Below are positions 1 through 8,111 of a stretch of 64,000 nucleotides of DNA, one piece after another (position 1 is the stretch's first letter; each line of letters begins with the position of its first letter). The notes below the pieces were generated by a model. The model searched no databases and was not told where the DNA came from. It saw only the letters and a list, made by a program, of their open reading frames with translations. The translations under genes were made by a program, and so were the position numbers. Source of the DNA: CAZBJJ01 sp964492245 (lineage in GTDB: Bacteria > Spirochaetota > Spirochaetia > Treponematales > Breznakiellaceae); the NCBI GenBank assembly GCA_964492245.1, contig CAZBJJ010000004.1, positions 16,432-80,431 on the forward strand, given 5' to 3'.

Positions 1-323
1 GTGTTGTCCGAAATGATATGCTCAATTTTACAGCCCTCGTCCTCGGCTATTTCTGCAGGCACCCCCACAATGTCGCGCAAAAAACTGGTTAGAAAGTCGT
101 GTTTTTCGCGTATCTGCATTGCCCGCTCCCTGCCTTTTTCGGTAATAGTTACCCCGCGGTAGCGCTCGTGAATTATCATGCCTCGCTCTTCGAGATTTTT
201 TAAGGCGGTTATAACCGAGGGCTTAGAAACCCCCATGCGGTTGGCAATATCGGTAACCCGGATTGCTCCCTCTTCCGAGAGAAGGCTCACAACTTCCAGG
301 TAATCTTCCAAGGACTGCGTCAT
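1..323 (-). CDS. DtxR/MntR/TroR-family metal-dependent transcriptional regulator (3' end cut by window edge)
   Basis: Translation from the ATG at 323 begins MTQSLEDYLEVVSLLSEEG and continues with a winged helix: recognition segment RVTDIANRMGVSKPSVITAL, then a wing containing GVTITEKGRERA. The metal-sensing region starts with HDFLTSFLRDIVGVP and an E-DEGC-IEH segment. This is the standard N-terminal layout of iron or manganese repressors of the DtxR/MntR/TroR family; which metal is sensed cannot be told. About 107 codons are present before the window edge. There is no Shine-Dalgarno site. A promoter (TAGACC, 17 bases, TACAAT) ends 7 bases before the ATG, so the message is probably leaderless. 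It lies 13 bases downstream of priA on the same strand but seems to have its own promoter. Confidence 0.9.
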   Translation of the reverse strand, partial: MTQSLEDYLEVVSLLSEEGAIRVTDIANRMGVSKPSVITALKNLEERGMIIHERYRGVTITEKGRERAMQIREKHDFLTSFLRDIVGVPAEIAEDEGCKIEHIISDN

Positions 324-330
324 AGATTTA

Positions 331-359
331 ATTGTACTAGAGAAGACTGACAGGGTCTA
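331..359 (-). promoter_or_regulatory. Leaderless-type promoter of the DtxR-family gene
   Basis: On the minus strand TAGACC (359-354) is followed after 17 bases by TACAAT (336-331), and only 7 bases separate the -10 box from the ATG at 323. It overlaps the end of priA. No ribosome-binding sequence fits in the gap, so transcription should start at or within a few bases of the start codon. Confidence 0.5.
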
Positions 360-2316
360 CATCTGTCTCTAGGTAGACGGAGTAGGGCAGCTTCTTTTTA
401 TATTCGTGCAATACCTTGGCGCAATATTGATGAATGCTGGCCATTGTTTTGCCGCGCACAATAAGGTGCATACGCCAATTGCCGGCAATGCGCGAAAGTG
501 GGCAGTCCACCGGGCCCAGAATATCGGCCTGTTCGGGTAGCTGGGCATTGAGCATTGCATATAGCATTTCTATTGCCTGTTCGCAGGCCTCTCGGTTCTT
601 AGAGCGGGTAAGCATGCGAATAAGGCGCGAGTATGGGGGGAATGCCGCCTCCTGGCGTGTCTGTAGCTCTTGGCGGTAAAAAGTATCAATTTCAAGTTTG
701 GATGCCAAAACAATGGGGCGGGCATCGGGGTTCCAGGATTGTACAAGGACCTTGCCATCGGGAAAAAAACGACCGGCGCGCCCGGCAACCTGGACAATTA
801 GGGAAAAGGTGCGCTCGGCGGCCCTAAAATCGGGGAGCTGCAAGCCGGTGTCGGCCATTATAACACCCACCAGCTGCACACCGGGAAAGTTTAGGCCCTT
901 GGCCACCATTTGGGTGCCCAAAAGAATATCAATTTCACGGCGTTTAAAGGAATCCAGGACTGCCTTAACGCTGCCACGCTTGCTGGCATTGTCGGTATCC
1001 AGACGTTGAATGCGCAGGTTCGGAAAGGATTGGGCCAATTCCTCCTCCACGAGCTCGGTGCCAAAACCGGTAAAACCCGCTGCCACCGAACCACAGCTGG
1101 GACAGGCCTGGGGAATGGCTTGGGAAAACCCACAGTAATGACAGATTGCCCGGCCAATATTTTTATGATAGGTCAGCGATACCGAACACTGTCTGCAGTT
1201 TAGCTCAAAGGAGCAGTCGGGGCAGGAATAAAAAAGGTTAAAGCCCCGCCGGTTTAAAAAAAGTATCGACTGCCTGCCGGCAAGGGCTGTCGCCTGAATT
1301 TCGTCTTTTAAGCGCTGGCTCAGAGAGCCCTGAGAATTTTTTATATCGACAAGCTCAATGCTCGGCGGGCTGCCCCCCGACAATCGTTGGCTCAGGTGCA
1401 GGCGGTGTAGGACGGCATCGCCCATCAGCTTCCAGGCCTCCACCGAGGGGGTGGCCGAACCCATAAGCAGAATGGCCGATTCGCTGCTACTGCGGTGTAG
1501 GGCCACCTGTCGCGCATGGTAGCGGGGGGTATTGCCACTTTTATACGAGCCATCGTGCTCTTCATCAATAATAATAAGGCCCAGATTTTGAAGGGGGGCA
1601 AAGACTGCACTGCGGGGGCCTGCCACTATTTTTGCCTGCCCACTGCGTATGCGTTGCCATTGGTTCAGGCGTTCACTGGCGGTCAAATGCGAGTGGAGAG
1701 TGGCACTGGCCGAGCCAAAGCGCTCTTGAATTGCCTGGACTACTTGGTGGGTAAGGGAAATTTCGGGGACAAGATAAATCACGCTTTGGCCCCTATCTAT
1801 AATGGCCTGGGCGGCCCGTAAAAAAACTTCGGTCTTGCCCGAGCCGGTTATGCCATACAGATAGTACCAAGGGTTTTTAGTATTCGCACCGGATAAAATA
1901 GCCTTTAGCGCTGCCTCTTGCTCGTCGGAAAGGGGAAGGGGCTCTTTAGAAATATCGATATCCTCGTCTAAAAAGGCCGGTATACTGGCTTCTCGCTTTG
2001 CCGAAGGCACAATGGCGCTCAGGGCCTGCCCGGGGGAACAGAGGTAGTAACTGGCCAGCCAATTGGCAAGGTCAATTTCACCCTGTCCAAATAGGGGCAG
2101 CTTGTCCACAACGCGGCTTATTGTTTTTAGCTTTTCCGGAGGAATATGCTCTGGCAAGTTGGAATGGCAGGCCACAATATAGCCCAGGGCCTCTCTGCGC
2201 CCAAAGCTGGCCTTTACCCGCTTGCCCACGGCCACCTCTTGGCCCTCTTGCACTAAATAGGTAAAGCGCTCCTGTAGGGGAATATCGAAAAGCAGATCGA
2301 CATAGCGGCTCTTCAT
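337..2316 (-). CDS. priA: Primosomal protein N' (PriA), replication restart helicase
   Basis: 659 residues, slightly shorter than typical PriA. The N-terminal 3'-DNA-binding domain begins MKSRYVDLLFDIPL and includes VKASFGRREALGYIV. The helicase core has Walker A GITGSGKTEVFL and Walker B/DEAH-type IIIDEEHDGSYK. The zinc-binding insertion is visible as CPDCSFELNCRQC and later CHYCG and CPSCG pairs. The C-terminal helicase motifs include LLGTQMVAKGLNFPGVQLVG and VAGRAGR. PriA rebuilds replisomes at stalled forks by loading DnaB. The start overlaps the upstream UDG-like gene by four bases (ATGA), which indicates translational coupling. Confidence 0.97.
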   Translation of the reverse strand: MKSRYVDLLFDIPLQERFTYLVQEGQEVAVGKRVKASFGRREALGYIVACHSNLPEHIPPEKLKTISRVVDKLPLFGQGEIDLANWLASYYLCSPGQALSAIVPSAKREASIPAFLDEDIDISKEPLPLSDEQEAALKAILSGANTKNPWYYLYGITGSGKTEVFLRAAQAIIDRGQSVIYLVPEISLTHQVVQAIQERFGSASATLHSHLTASERLNQWQRIRSGQAKIVAGPRSAVFAPLQNLGLIIIDEEHDGSYKSGNTPRYHARQVALHRSSSESAILLMGSATPSVEAWKLMGDAVLHRLHLSQRLSGGSPPSIELVDIKNSQGSLSQRLKDEIQATALAGRQSILFLNRRGFNLFYSCPDCSFELNCRQCSVSLTYHKNIGRAICHYCGFSQAIPQACPSCGSVAAGFTGFGTELVEEELAQSFPNLRIQRLDTDNASKRGSVKAVLDSFKRREIDILLGTQMVAKGLNFPGVQLVGVIMADTGLQLPDFRAAERTFSLIVQVAGRAGRFFPDGKVLVQSWNPDARPIVLASKLEIDTFYRQELQTRQEAAFPPYSRLIRMLTRSKNREACEQAIEMLYAMLNAQLPEQADILGPVDCPLSRIAGNWRMHLIVRGKTMASIHQYCAKVLHEYKKKLPYSVYLETDVDPVSLL

Positions 2317-2801
2317 TGCCCGCCATCGTTGGCCGCATTATTGGCATTTTTTGCCATGCCCGCAGCCAGAAGTTTTAGGGCCTCCCAGGTGGGGCGTTTA
2401 AGGCCATCGTCTTTAAGAATTTGGGCCGGGTGGTGAATTTGAACAATTGGCACATTGTTTGGGCCAGGGCTCAGGCTCTTACTGGCAGTTTTATCGGCAA
2501 TAATAATGCCCCGCGGGCCAGGACAGCCGGTAAAGGGAGGTATCGAATAGCCCTCGGCTATTGTGCAGTCCTTTTCGATATCAATATTGATAGCCCCAAT
2601 CATCTTAGCTAAAAGTTCCTGAGCAGCGGCACAAGAGCTGTCTTGTTGCGGGACAAGGATGATAAGCAGGCTTTTGTCTTGGCAGTCCAATACCTCGGGC
2701 GCTGGGGGCAAGGCCTTGGCAGGGGTCCGGTGTCCCAGGGACAAAAAATCTGCAATACAGTGTAGGTTTTGGTGCAATAGCTCGCGGTCTTGGCCTTTCA
2801 T
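2313..2801 (-). CDS. Reduced uracil-DNA glycosylase-superfamily-like protein
   Basis: 162 residues. The C-terminal segment IVQIHHPAQILKDDGLKRP followed by TWEALKLL closely resembles the distal motif of family-4 uracil-DNA glycosylases, and GIIIADKTA sits where the central beta strands should be. The N-terminal half lacks the family-4 GEAPG catalytic motif and the iron-sulfur cysteines expected of that family. It is therefore either an inactive derivative or a very divergent glycosylase. It overlaps priA by four bases, so the two are co-translated, which suggests a DNA-repair context. The assignment rests on one motif and the context. Confidence 0.55.
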   Translation of the reverse strand: MKGQDRELLHQNLHCIADFLSLGHRTPAKALPPAPEVLDCQDKSLLIILVPQQDSSCAAAQELLAKMIGAINIDIEKDCTIAEGYSIPPFTGCPGPRGIIIADKTASKSLSPGPNNVPIVQIHHPAQILKDDGLKRPTWEALKLLAAGMAKNANNAANDGGQ

Positions 2802-2810
2802 CTTCTGTAT

Positions 2811-2838
2811 AGTCTATTAAAAAGAGGGAATTAGGCAA
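2811..2838 (-). promoter_or_regulatory. Putative promoter of the UDG-like/priA unit
   Basis: On the minus strand TTGCCT (2838-2833), 16 bases, then TAGACT (2816-2811). The -10 box ends 9 bases before the ATG at 2801, and the -35 box overlaps the last codons of the UPF0280 gene. There is no convincing ribosome-binding site in the gap. It may be a secondary promoter inside a longer unit. Confidence 0.35.
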
Positions 2839-3607
2839 GCGGTCTAAGGCTGATAGCTCCAAGGGCGGCCAGTTTTTCGCCCTTTATGGCCAGGGCCCCA
2901 AGACAGTTATAGGCCTTATTCTCTGGGGCAAAGTCTGCTACAGCCCGCTCTAGGTCGGCATTTGTTTTAATTCGGTTGCCCAAGGCTGTGGCCAGCGCGT
3001 CGGCTATGGCTGCGTTTTTATGGATAATTAGGGCTAGGTCGGCCTGTCCAAAGCTAAGTGATGGCCCTACGCGCCCCGAGGAGGCTGCCAGGCCCCCCCG
3101 GCCGGGGGCCAGCTCTATTGCCAGCTTTTCGCTGAGCGAGGAGAGCCCGGCATATAGGCCCACATAGAGGGGGGCCTGGGTAACATAGTAGATATCGCCA
3201 CCGTTTTCGACAACTAGTTCTTCCAGCGGAAAACGCGCCATAAGGGCCTTGCCCAGGCTCTGGGCAATGGCGCCGGCAACGGCAGCCATTGGCCCGGTAT
3301 TAGCTATCTGGGCAGATATATACATCTCTTTTACTGTCTCCTCTAAATTGCCGGCGGGTAGGGAAAGCGGTTCCAGGCTTGTTAAAAAAAGGGGCTGGGC
3401 AAGGCCATAAAAGTGAACGGTTTGATACAGCTGTTTTAACAATTGCGGTGCTTCCCGCTCCAATGCCTGTTTTAGGTCTGCTTTTTCGTCTGTTGCTAGG
3501 CGCCAACGCAGCTCAATGTCGGCCTGCCTATATGCAATGTGGGTGGAAGTAAGGCGGGGGCTTTTGGCATCGCGGTAACTGCGCGCCAGGAACATTCCTT
3601 TAGCCAA
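2831..3607 (-). CDS. UPF0280 (COG2122) ApbE-like protein, probable sulfide-assimilation component of homocysteine synthesis
   Basis: 258 residues. Diagnostic UPF0280 motifs are present: NTGPMAAVAGAIAQ, VVENGGDIYYV, and AASSGRVGPSLSFGQADLA. The family is a distant relative of the ApbE fold. In Methanosarcina acetivorans the COG2122 protein MA1715 has been linked to efficient sulfide assimilation, acting with a COG1900 protein and a NIL-ferredoxin (established knowledge, from memory). Both partners are encoded immediately upstream here, and this gene overlaps the ferredoxin gene by 8 bases. The family call is firm; the role in homocysteine synthesis is inferred from gene neighbourhood. Confidence 0.88.
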   Translation of the reverse strand: MAKGMFLARSYRDAKSPRLTSTHIAYRQADIELRWRLATDEKADLKQALEREAPQLLKQLYQTVHFYGLAQPLFLTSLEPLSLPAGNLEETVKEMYISAQIANTGPMAAVAGAIAQSLGKALMARFPLEELVVENGGDIYYVTQAPLYVGLYAGLSSLSEKLAIELAPGRGGLAASSGRVGPSLSFGQADLALIIHKNAAIADALATALGNRIKTNADLERAVADFAPENKAYNCLGALAIKGEKLAALGAISLRPLA

Positions 3608-4010
3608 AGTCCAGGCTAAAGGTGGCCATTGGGCAGGCCTTTATGCAGAGCTCGCAGGCGGTGCAGCGCGTGGCATCGACCTGAAGCTGCCAGCTTTCCC
3701 TGTCCATGCTTAGAGCGCCAGAAAAGCAGACCGCCGTGCAGGCCCCGCAGTGAATACAGGCCTCTTCTTTCCAGTTTAAACGCTTGGAGACCGGCGTACA
3801 GGAGACCCCTCTTTTTTCGAGCCAGCCAATGGCCTCGTTAAATATCTCTTCGCTGGGGTGTTCTAGCTCTACTAAAAGATTTCCCACCTGGCCTTCGGAG
3901 ACCTTTGCCCGAAGAATATTTATTTTTAAGTCCCAGTTTTTAACCACATGCCACAAAAGGGGCTCGGAGGTGGTCTGTACACTGTAATCCAAAACATATT
4001 TTTGTTTCAT
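3600..4010 (-). CDS. NIL-domain 2[4Fe-4S] ferredoxin, homocysteine biosynthesis partner
   Basis: 136 residues. Residues 1-75 form a NIL-type domain (the fold found at the end of methionine ABC transporter ATPases). Two [4Fe-4S] motifs follow: C85-IH-C88-GA-C91-TAV-C95-F and C116-TA-C119-EL-C122-IKA-C126-P. The arrangement matches MA1822 of Methanosarcina, which works with the COG1900 protein in making homocysteine from aspartate semialdehyde and sulfide. Its start overlaps the COG1900 stop by four bases and its end overlaps the UPF0280 start by 8, so the three are tightly coupled. It presumably supplies electrons to the sulfur-transfer step. Confidence 0.9.
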   Translation of the reverse strand: MKQKYVLDYSVQTTSEPLLWHVVKNWDLKINILRAKVSEGQVGNLLVELEHPSEEIFNEAIGWLEKRGVSCTPVSKRLNWKEEACIHCGACTAVCFSGALSMDRESWQLQVDATRCTACELCIKACPMATFSLDFG

Positions 4011-5182
4011 TTTTCTGCCCTTGGTTCGCGCGTATACTCGAAAAGGCTTTTAACTGGTCCGGCCTCGCCAAAACTGCGAATAGGGGCGTTTAAAATAAAA
4101 GTCCCTCCAAGCACCCTGTTTTTAAGCTCTGCGGCAATTTCGCGCGCCTTGTAAAGGCTGGAAAGGGGGGCGGTGCGCACTTTTTTGCCATCAATTTCAA
4201 TTGTCCCGCTGCGCAAATCTCGGTAATTGACCCTGCCAATGCTGGGGTGCCCATCGAGGCCATAGTCGCAAAGGCTGGTGTGAATTTCTTCGTCCCGAAT
4301 ACTCAGGCGAAAGGCCATGTCCTCGTCTAAAACGGGTATGGCAATGCCCACTCCCACATACAGGCTCACGCCATAATTATGAAAATAGGCGGCGCGCAAC
4401 CAGCGCCGGTCCATCTGGCGGGCATCGCCCATAAGCATAAGGGTGGCTGCATTCGATTCGGGAATGCCCCGTTCGCTGCGGGCCTTTGCTGTGGTAAACT
4501 GAGTTCCCTGCCAGGCTACATGGCCATGGGCGCCGGCAAAAAAAACGGGGCTTCCTATGCCAATAGTGCGCAAATAGGGGTCATTTAATAAAGGGGAGAG
4601 GCAGCCCGAGGTGGAATAATTTACATTCAGTTTATTGGGTAAAAGGGTGCCCATATAGGTGTACAGGGCTTTTTTGGTGCTATTGGTGGCCGCCGGATAA
4701 TTCTGGTAGGCGTTGCGCGGGTTGGTTACGATTATTTCGTTTACCCGATCCCGGTGTATCCAGGTATCAATTTCCCTGCGTGGATAGCAGTCGGTGCCCT
4801 TGCCGCTGGCAATTAAATGCACCTCTTGGCCAGAAATTAAACGCTCCAGCACATGGGCCCCACCAAAGCGGGGGTTTTCCCGGTGAACCTCGGTGGCGCC
4901 CATATAGGCATCCACTGCAGCTAGGCCGGCACAGGCGGGAACACCATCCAGGCTAATTTCTTCCATGCGAATGGGGGGATCACTGTGGCCAAAATTGATA
5001 AAAAAGCCGGAAGAACACATTGCGCCAAAGGTGGCCGTGGTTACCACATCCACTTTTTTGGCTATTTCCTTTGGGCTGGCCTCCTTGGACATCTTGGCCA
5101 CCTCTTCGCCGGTGAGCACAATTGCCTTCCCGGCCGCCAGCTTTGCGTTAATCTCCTGCCAAGATTTTTTTATCTCGCCCAT
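4007..5182 (-). CDS. COG1900/DUF39 homocysteine biosynthesis protein (L-aspartate semialdehyde sulfurtransferase type), without CBS domains
   Basis: 391 residues, full length for the DUF39 domain alone; methanogen homologues such as MA1821 carry extra C-terminal CBS domains that are absent here. Segments typical of the family include TTATFGAMCSSGFFINFGHS, GKGTDCYPRREIDTWI, YTYMGTLLPN and GRVNYRDLRSGTIEIDGKKV. Cys56 and Cys132 occupy positions like the two cysteines reported as important in the methanogen protein (recalled as Cys54 and Cys131; exact correspondence needs alignment). The enzyme converts aspartate semialdehyde plus sulfide to homocysteine. It is first in a three-gene cassette, 11 bases downstream of gpmI. 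The Shine-Dalgarno site before the ATG is weak. Confidence 0.92.
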   Translation of the reverse strand: MGEIKKSWQEINAKLAAGKAIVLTGEEVAKMSKEASPKEIAKKVDVVTTATFGAMCSSGFFINFGHSDPPIRMEEISLDGVPACAGLAAVDAYMGATEVHRENPRFGGAHVLERLISGQEVHLIASGKGTDCYPRREIDTWIHRDRVNEIIVTNPRNAYQNYPAATNSTKKALYTYMGTLLPNKLNVNYSTSGCLSPLLNDPYLRTIGIGSPVFFAGAHGHVAWQGTQFTTAKARSERGIPESNAATLMLMGDARQMDRRWLRAAYFHNYGVSLYVGVGIAIPVLDEDMAFRLSIRDEEIHTSLCDYGLDGHPSIGRVNYRDLRSGTIEIDGKKVRTAPLSSLYKAREIAAELKNRVLGGTFILNAPIRSFGEAGPVKSLFEYTREPRAEK

Positions 5183-5193
5183 GCCTTTACAAT

Positions 5194-6858
5194 TTACTTA
5201 AAAACCAGGAGCGAAGGGTCGTAGTCCTCTGGGGGCACAAGGCCTAAAAGCTCAATCGTGGTGGCGGCCAGGCTACTAACACCCAGGCCCTTTTTAAGAG
5301 CATCGCTACCCTGTCTATATTCGCCTTTAAAGGCGGGGTCGTAGACAATGGCGGGCACCGGATTTAGGCTGTGGCTCGTCTTTGCCTTGGGGCTTCCATC
5401 CTCTTTGCGCGATACAGCACCTGTTTTCTTTTCGTGCTCGTACATATCGTCGGAGTTGCCATGGTCGGCAGATATAAGCAAAATGCCCCCAGCTCTATCA
5501 ATTGCCTTTTTAATGCGGCCAATTTGCAGGTCCATGGCCTCCATCGAGCAGACAACTGCCTGATAATTCCCTGTGTGCCCAACCATATCTCCATTGGGGA
5601 AGTTGAGCCGTATATGGTCGAATTGCCCGCTGTCAATTGCCTCGATAACCCGGTCGGCAATTTGGGCGCACTTCATCCAGGGGCGCTGTTCAAAGGGCAG
5701 GACATCGCTTTTAATTTCCTCGTAGGTCTCGAGTTTCTCATCGAATTTACCGGTGCGGTTGCCATTAAAGAAATAGGTAACGTGGCCATATTTTTGAGTC
5801 TCGCTGATAGCCAGGGTTCGAATACCGGTTTTGGCAAGATATTCGCCCATGGTGCGGTCGATAGCGGGGGGGCTTACCAAATAGCGGGCCGGCACATGCA
5901 AATCGCCATCGTATTCCATCATGCCTGCATAGACCACGTCGGGCCATCGTTTGCGGTCGAATTTGTCAAAGTTTTTGCTTTCGAAGGCCTCGGTTATTTC
6001 CAAGGAGCGGTCGCCACGAAAGTTAAAATAGACGACCGAATCCCCATCTTCTATACTGCCAATTGCTTTGCCATCCTCGGCAACGACAAAGTCTTTTAAA
6101 TCTTGGTCGATAATGCCGGGAATTTCTTTGCGGTAGGCCAGCACGGCTTCTTTTGCGCTGGAAAATTGTCGGCTCTTGCCCAGAACATGACAGTTCCAAC
6201 CCCGTTCTACCATGCTCCAGTCTGCACCATAGCGGTCCATGGTTATATACATACGTCCACCGCCAGAGGCAATGCGGGCATCGAAATTTTCGCTATTTAA
6301 ATGGGCTAAAAAGGCTTCGAAGGGCTCTACATAGTCCAGGGCACTGGTCTCGCCCACGTCGCGGCCATCAAATAAAATATGAATCCGTACTTTTTTTATT
6401 TTTTCGGCCTTTGCGCGCTCAATCATCGCCTTAAGGTGGTCGAGATGGGAGTGTACGTTGCCATCGGAAAAAAGGCCTATAAAATGAAGGGTGGTATTTT
6501 TATTGCGCACATTCTCGGAAATTTCCCTCCAAGCCCCTCCCTCGAAGAGGGCAGCGCTGGCAATCGACTTGCTCACCAGGGCGGCACCCTGATTAAATAC
6601 GCGACCACAGCCTATTGCATTGTGGCCCACCTCGCTATTGCCCATATCCTCGTCGCTGGGCAGGCCCACCGCCTTGCCATGGGCCTTGAGCTGGGTGTGG
6701 GAGCTAAGCTCTTTAATGGCATCGAGGGCGAGCATTTTAGAATCGGCAACGGCATCGCCCTCTGCATATTTTCCGTAGCCAACACCATCCATAATAATAA
6801 GGACAACCGGTCCCTTGCGGCCCTGCCAGGCAGGGTTCTTTTTGAGGGCTTCCACCAT
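5194..6858 (-). CDS. gpmI: 2,3-bisphosphoglycerate-independent phosphoglycerate mutase
   Basis: 554 residues. Alkaline-phosphatase-superfamily metal motifs are visible: IIMDGVGYG with Asp24, DMGNSEVGHN with catalytic Ser75, HSHLDHL, DGRDVGETSA, and near the end ISADHGNSDDM. It interconverts 3- and 2-phosphoglycerate in glycolysis using manganese and a phosphoserine intermediate. An AAGGAG site lies 7 bases before the ATG. It follows cheY on the same strand across a terminator-like hairpin (6878-6898). No clear promoter is visible in the short gap, so readthrough may feed it. Confidence 0.96.
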   Translation of the reverse strand: MVEALKKNPAWQGRKGPVVLIIMDGVGYGKYAEGDAVADSKMLALDAIKELSSHTQLKAHGKAVGLPSDEDMGNSEVGHNAIGCGRVFNQGAALVSKSIASAALFEGGAWREISENVRNKNTTLHFIGLFSDGNVHSHLDHLKAMIERAKAEKIKKVRIHILFDGRDVGETSALDYVEPFEAFLAHLNSENFDARIASGGGRMYITMDRYGADWSMVERGWNCHVLGKSRQFSSAKEAVLAYRKEIPGIIDQDLKDFVVAEDGKAIGSIEDGDSVVYFNFRGDRSLEITEAFESKNFDKFDRKRWPDVVYAGMMEYDGDLHVPARYLVSPPAIDRTMGEYLAKTGIRTLAISETQKYGHVTYFFNGNRTGKFDEKLETYEEIKSDVLPFEQRPWMKCAQIADRVIEAIDSGQFDHIRLNFPNGDMVGHTGNYQAVVCSMEAMDLQIGRIKKAIDRAGGILLISADHGNSDDMYEHEKKTGAVSRKEDGSPKAKTSHSLNPVPAIVYDPAFKGEYRQGSDALKKGLGVSSLAATTIELLGLVPPEDYDPSLLVFK

Positions 6859-6877
6859 GGGAACTCCTTGATTGTTT

Positions 6878-6898
6878 AAAAAGCGGGCAAAAGCCCGT
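6878..6898 (-). terminator. Rho-independent terminator after cheY
   Basis: On the minus strand CGGGC pairs with GCCCG across a TTTT loop and is followed by five T residues. It sits 5 bases past the cheY stop and about 20 bases before the gpmI ATG, so it should end or attenuate transcripts entering gpmI. Confidence 0.75.
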
Positions 6899-6902
6899 TT
6901 AA

Positions 6903-7340
6903 TTAAGTATTAATTGCAGCTAAAATTCTTTCCAATACCTTGTTGCGGTCTAGGGGCTTAACAATATAGTTTTTAGCCCCGATAAGGAGGGATTTTTTTA
7001 CCACATCCTCTTTGCCAAGGGCGCTAACCATTACTACCCGGGCATTTTTATCGAATTCCAGGATTTTTTCGAGGGCGGAAACGCCATCTAAAATTGGCAT
7101 GGTAATATCCATGGTAACAAGGTCCACATTGGGGTAAAGTTCTTTGTATTTTTCAAAGCCCTGTATGCCATCCGCGGCGGTTCCAACGACTTCAAAGCTT
7201 TCGGAAGTAAGTATCTGCCCAAGTTGTTTTGCAATAAACAGGGAATCGTCAATTATCAGCGCCCGATAGGGGGTACCATCTGGCTTTAACCCGTCTGGGG
7301 TTCTCGAGTTGATATTCGGCATATCGGTTTTAGCAATCAC
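6903..7340 (-). CDS. cheY: CheY chemotaxis response regulator with treponeme-like N-terminal extension
   Basis: 145 residues, a single receiver domain preceded by about 25 extra residues (motif TPDGLKPDGTPYRALIIDD) that I associate with treponemal CheY. Acidic pocket Asp31-Asp32, phosphoacceptor Asp78 (TMDITMPILDG), Ser106 in the switch position (VVMVSALGK) and Lys128 in NYIVKPL are all present. It should bind flagellar switch FliM when phosphorylated by CheA. The start codon is GTG, fixed by a strong TAGGAGG site 7 bases upstream. It is monocistronic or nearly so: its own promoter lies upstream and a terminator directly follows. No other chemotaxis gene is in the window. Confidence 0.95.
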   Translation of the reverse strand: MIAKTDMPNINSRTPDGLKPDGTPYRALIIDDSLFIAKQLGQILTSESFEVVGTAADGIQGFEKYKELYPNVDLVTMDITMPILDGVSALEKILEFDKNARVVMVSALGKEDVVKKSLLIGAKNYIVKPLDRNKVLERILAAINT

Positions 7341-7359
7341 GTAATTCCTCCTAAAGACC

Positions 7360-7388
7360 TTTATACTCTATAGAGCGTATCAATTCAA
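7360..7388 (-). promoter_or_regulatory. cheY promoter with a 10-bp palindrome in the spacer
   Basis: On the minus strand TTGAAT (7388-7383), 17 bases, then TATAAA (7365-7360), with a leader of about 20 bases containing TAGGAGG. The spacer contains the perfect palindrome CTCTATAGAG (7366-7375) abutting the -10 box, a plausible operator position. Confidence 0.55.
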
Positions 7389-7404
7389 GCCAATAAAGGA
7401 CAAG

Positions 7405-8052
7405 CTAGATAATTGATGCCGTCTTCCTGTCTATGGCCTTTTTAAAGTTGGCCACGACTGCCTCGGGGCTTAGACTTGCATCGATATCGACTAAAATGCC
7501 CCTGCCCCGGTAATAGTCAATTAAAGGGGCGGTCTGGGCCCGGTATACATCGAGGCGTTTTTGAATTGCCCTTGCTTGATCGTCGTCGCGCGTATACAGT
7601 TCGCCGCCACAGATATCGCAGACATTGGCAATTTTGCTTTTTTTAAATGAGGTATGATAATTTGCCCCACAGGCGCGACAGGTAAGGCGGCCCCCAAGGC
7701 GCTGCAGCAGGATAGAATCGCCGACATCAAAATTGATAACAATATCCAAGCGGGAAATGGGCACCAAGCCCTCAGCTTGGGCTATCGTGCGGGGAAAACC
7801 ATCGAGAATATAGCCATTTTGGGCATCTGCCTCTTTTAGGCGGGTTTTAACAAGGGCGATAGTTATATCGTCTTCTACCAGCTGGCCGGCATCGATAACT
7901 GCCTTTACCTTTAAGCCCAGTTCGGTTTTATTGGCAATGGCTGTTCGAAAAATAGCTCCTGTCGATATTTGAGGCACATTGAGTATTTCGGTCGCCTTCT
8001 CTGCAAGGGTCCCCTTACCAGATCCCGGTGGCCCTAAAAATACTATGTTCAT
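7405..8052 (-). CDS. adk: Adenylate kinase with zinc-type LID
   Basis: 215 residues from the ATG at 8052, chosen because AGGAGG lies just upstream and the family start MNIVFLGPPGSGKGT follows. P-loop GPPGSGKG starts at residue 7. NMP-binding and core motifs include STGAIFR and LDGFPRTIAQ. The LID carries four cysteines (C125, C128, C145, C148), the zinc-binding form common in Gram-positives and some spirochaetes. It balances AMP, ADP and ATP. It is 59 bases downstream of the polyprenyl synthase gene on the same strand. Confidence 0.97.
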   Translation of the reverse strand: MNIVFLGPPGSGKGTLAEKATEILNVPQISTGAIFRTAIANKTELGLKVKAVIDAGQLVEDDITIALVKTRLKEADAQNGYILDGFPRTIAQAEGLVPISRLDIVINFDVGDSILLQRLGGRLTCRACGANYHTSFKKSKIANVCDICGGELYTRDDDQARAIQKRLDVYRAQTAPLIDYYRGRGILVDIDASLSPEAVVANFKKAIDRKTASII

Positions 8053-8111
8053 TCGTCTTCCTCCTGGCACAATACTACACAGTTCTCATATTTTGAATCA
8101 ATATATTTTTA

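Noticed and set aside
2831..3607. UPF0280 protein as a flavin transferase for the Rnf complex
   Set aside because: It is an ApbE-fold relative, but its family and operon partners point to sulfide assimilation, and the Rnf subunits here show no acceptor motif.
5371..6099. 242-codon open frame on the plus strand inside gpmI
   Set aside because: It lies fully antisense to a well-conserved enzyme gene, lacks any recognisable motif and has no promoter or Shine-Dalgarno support.
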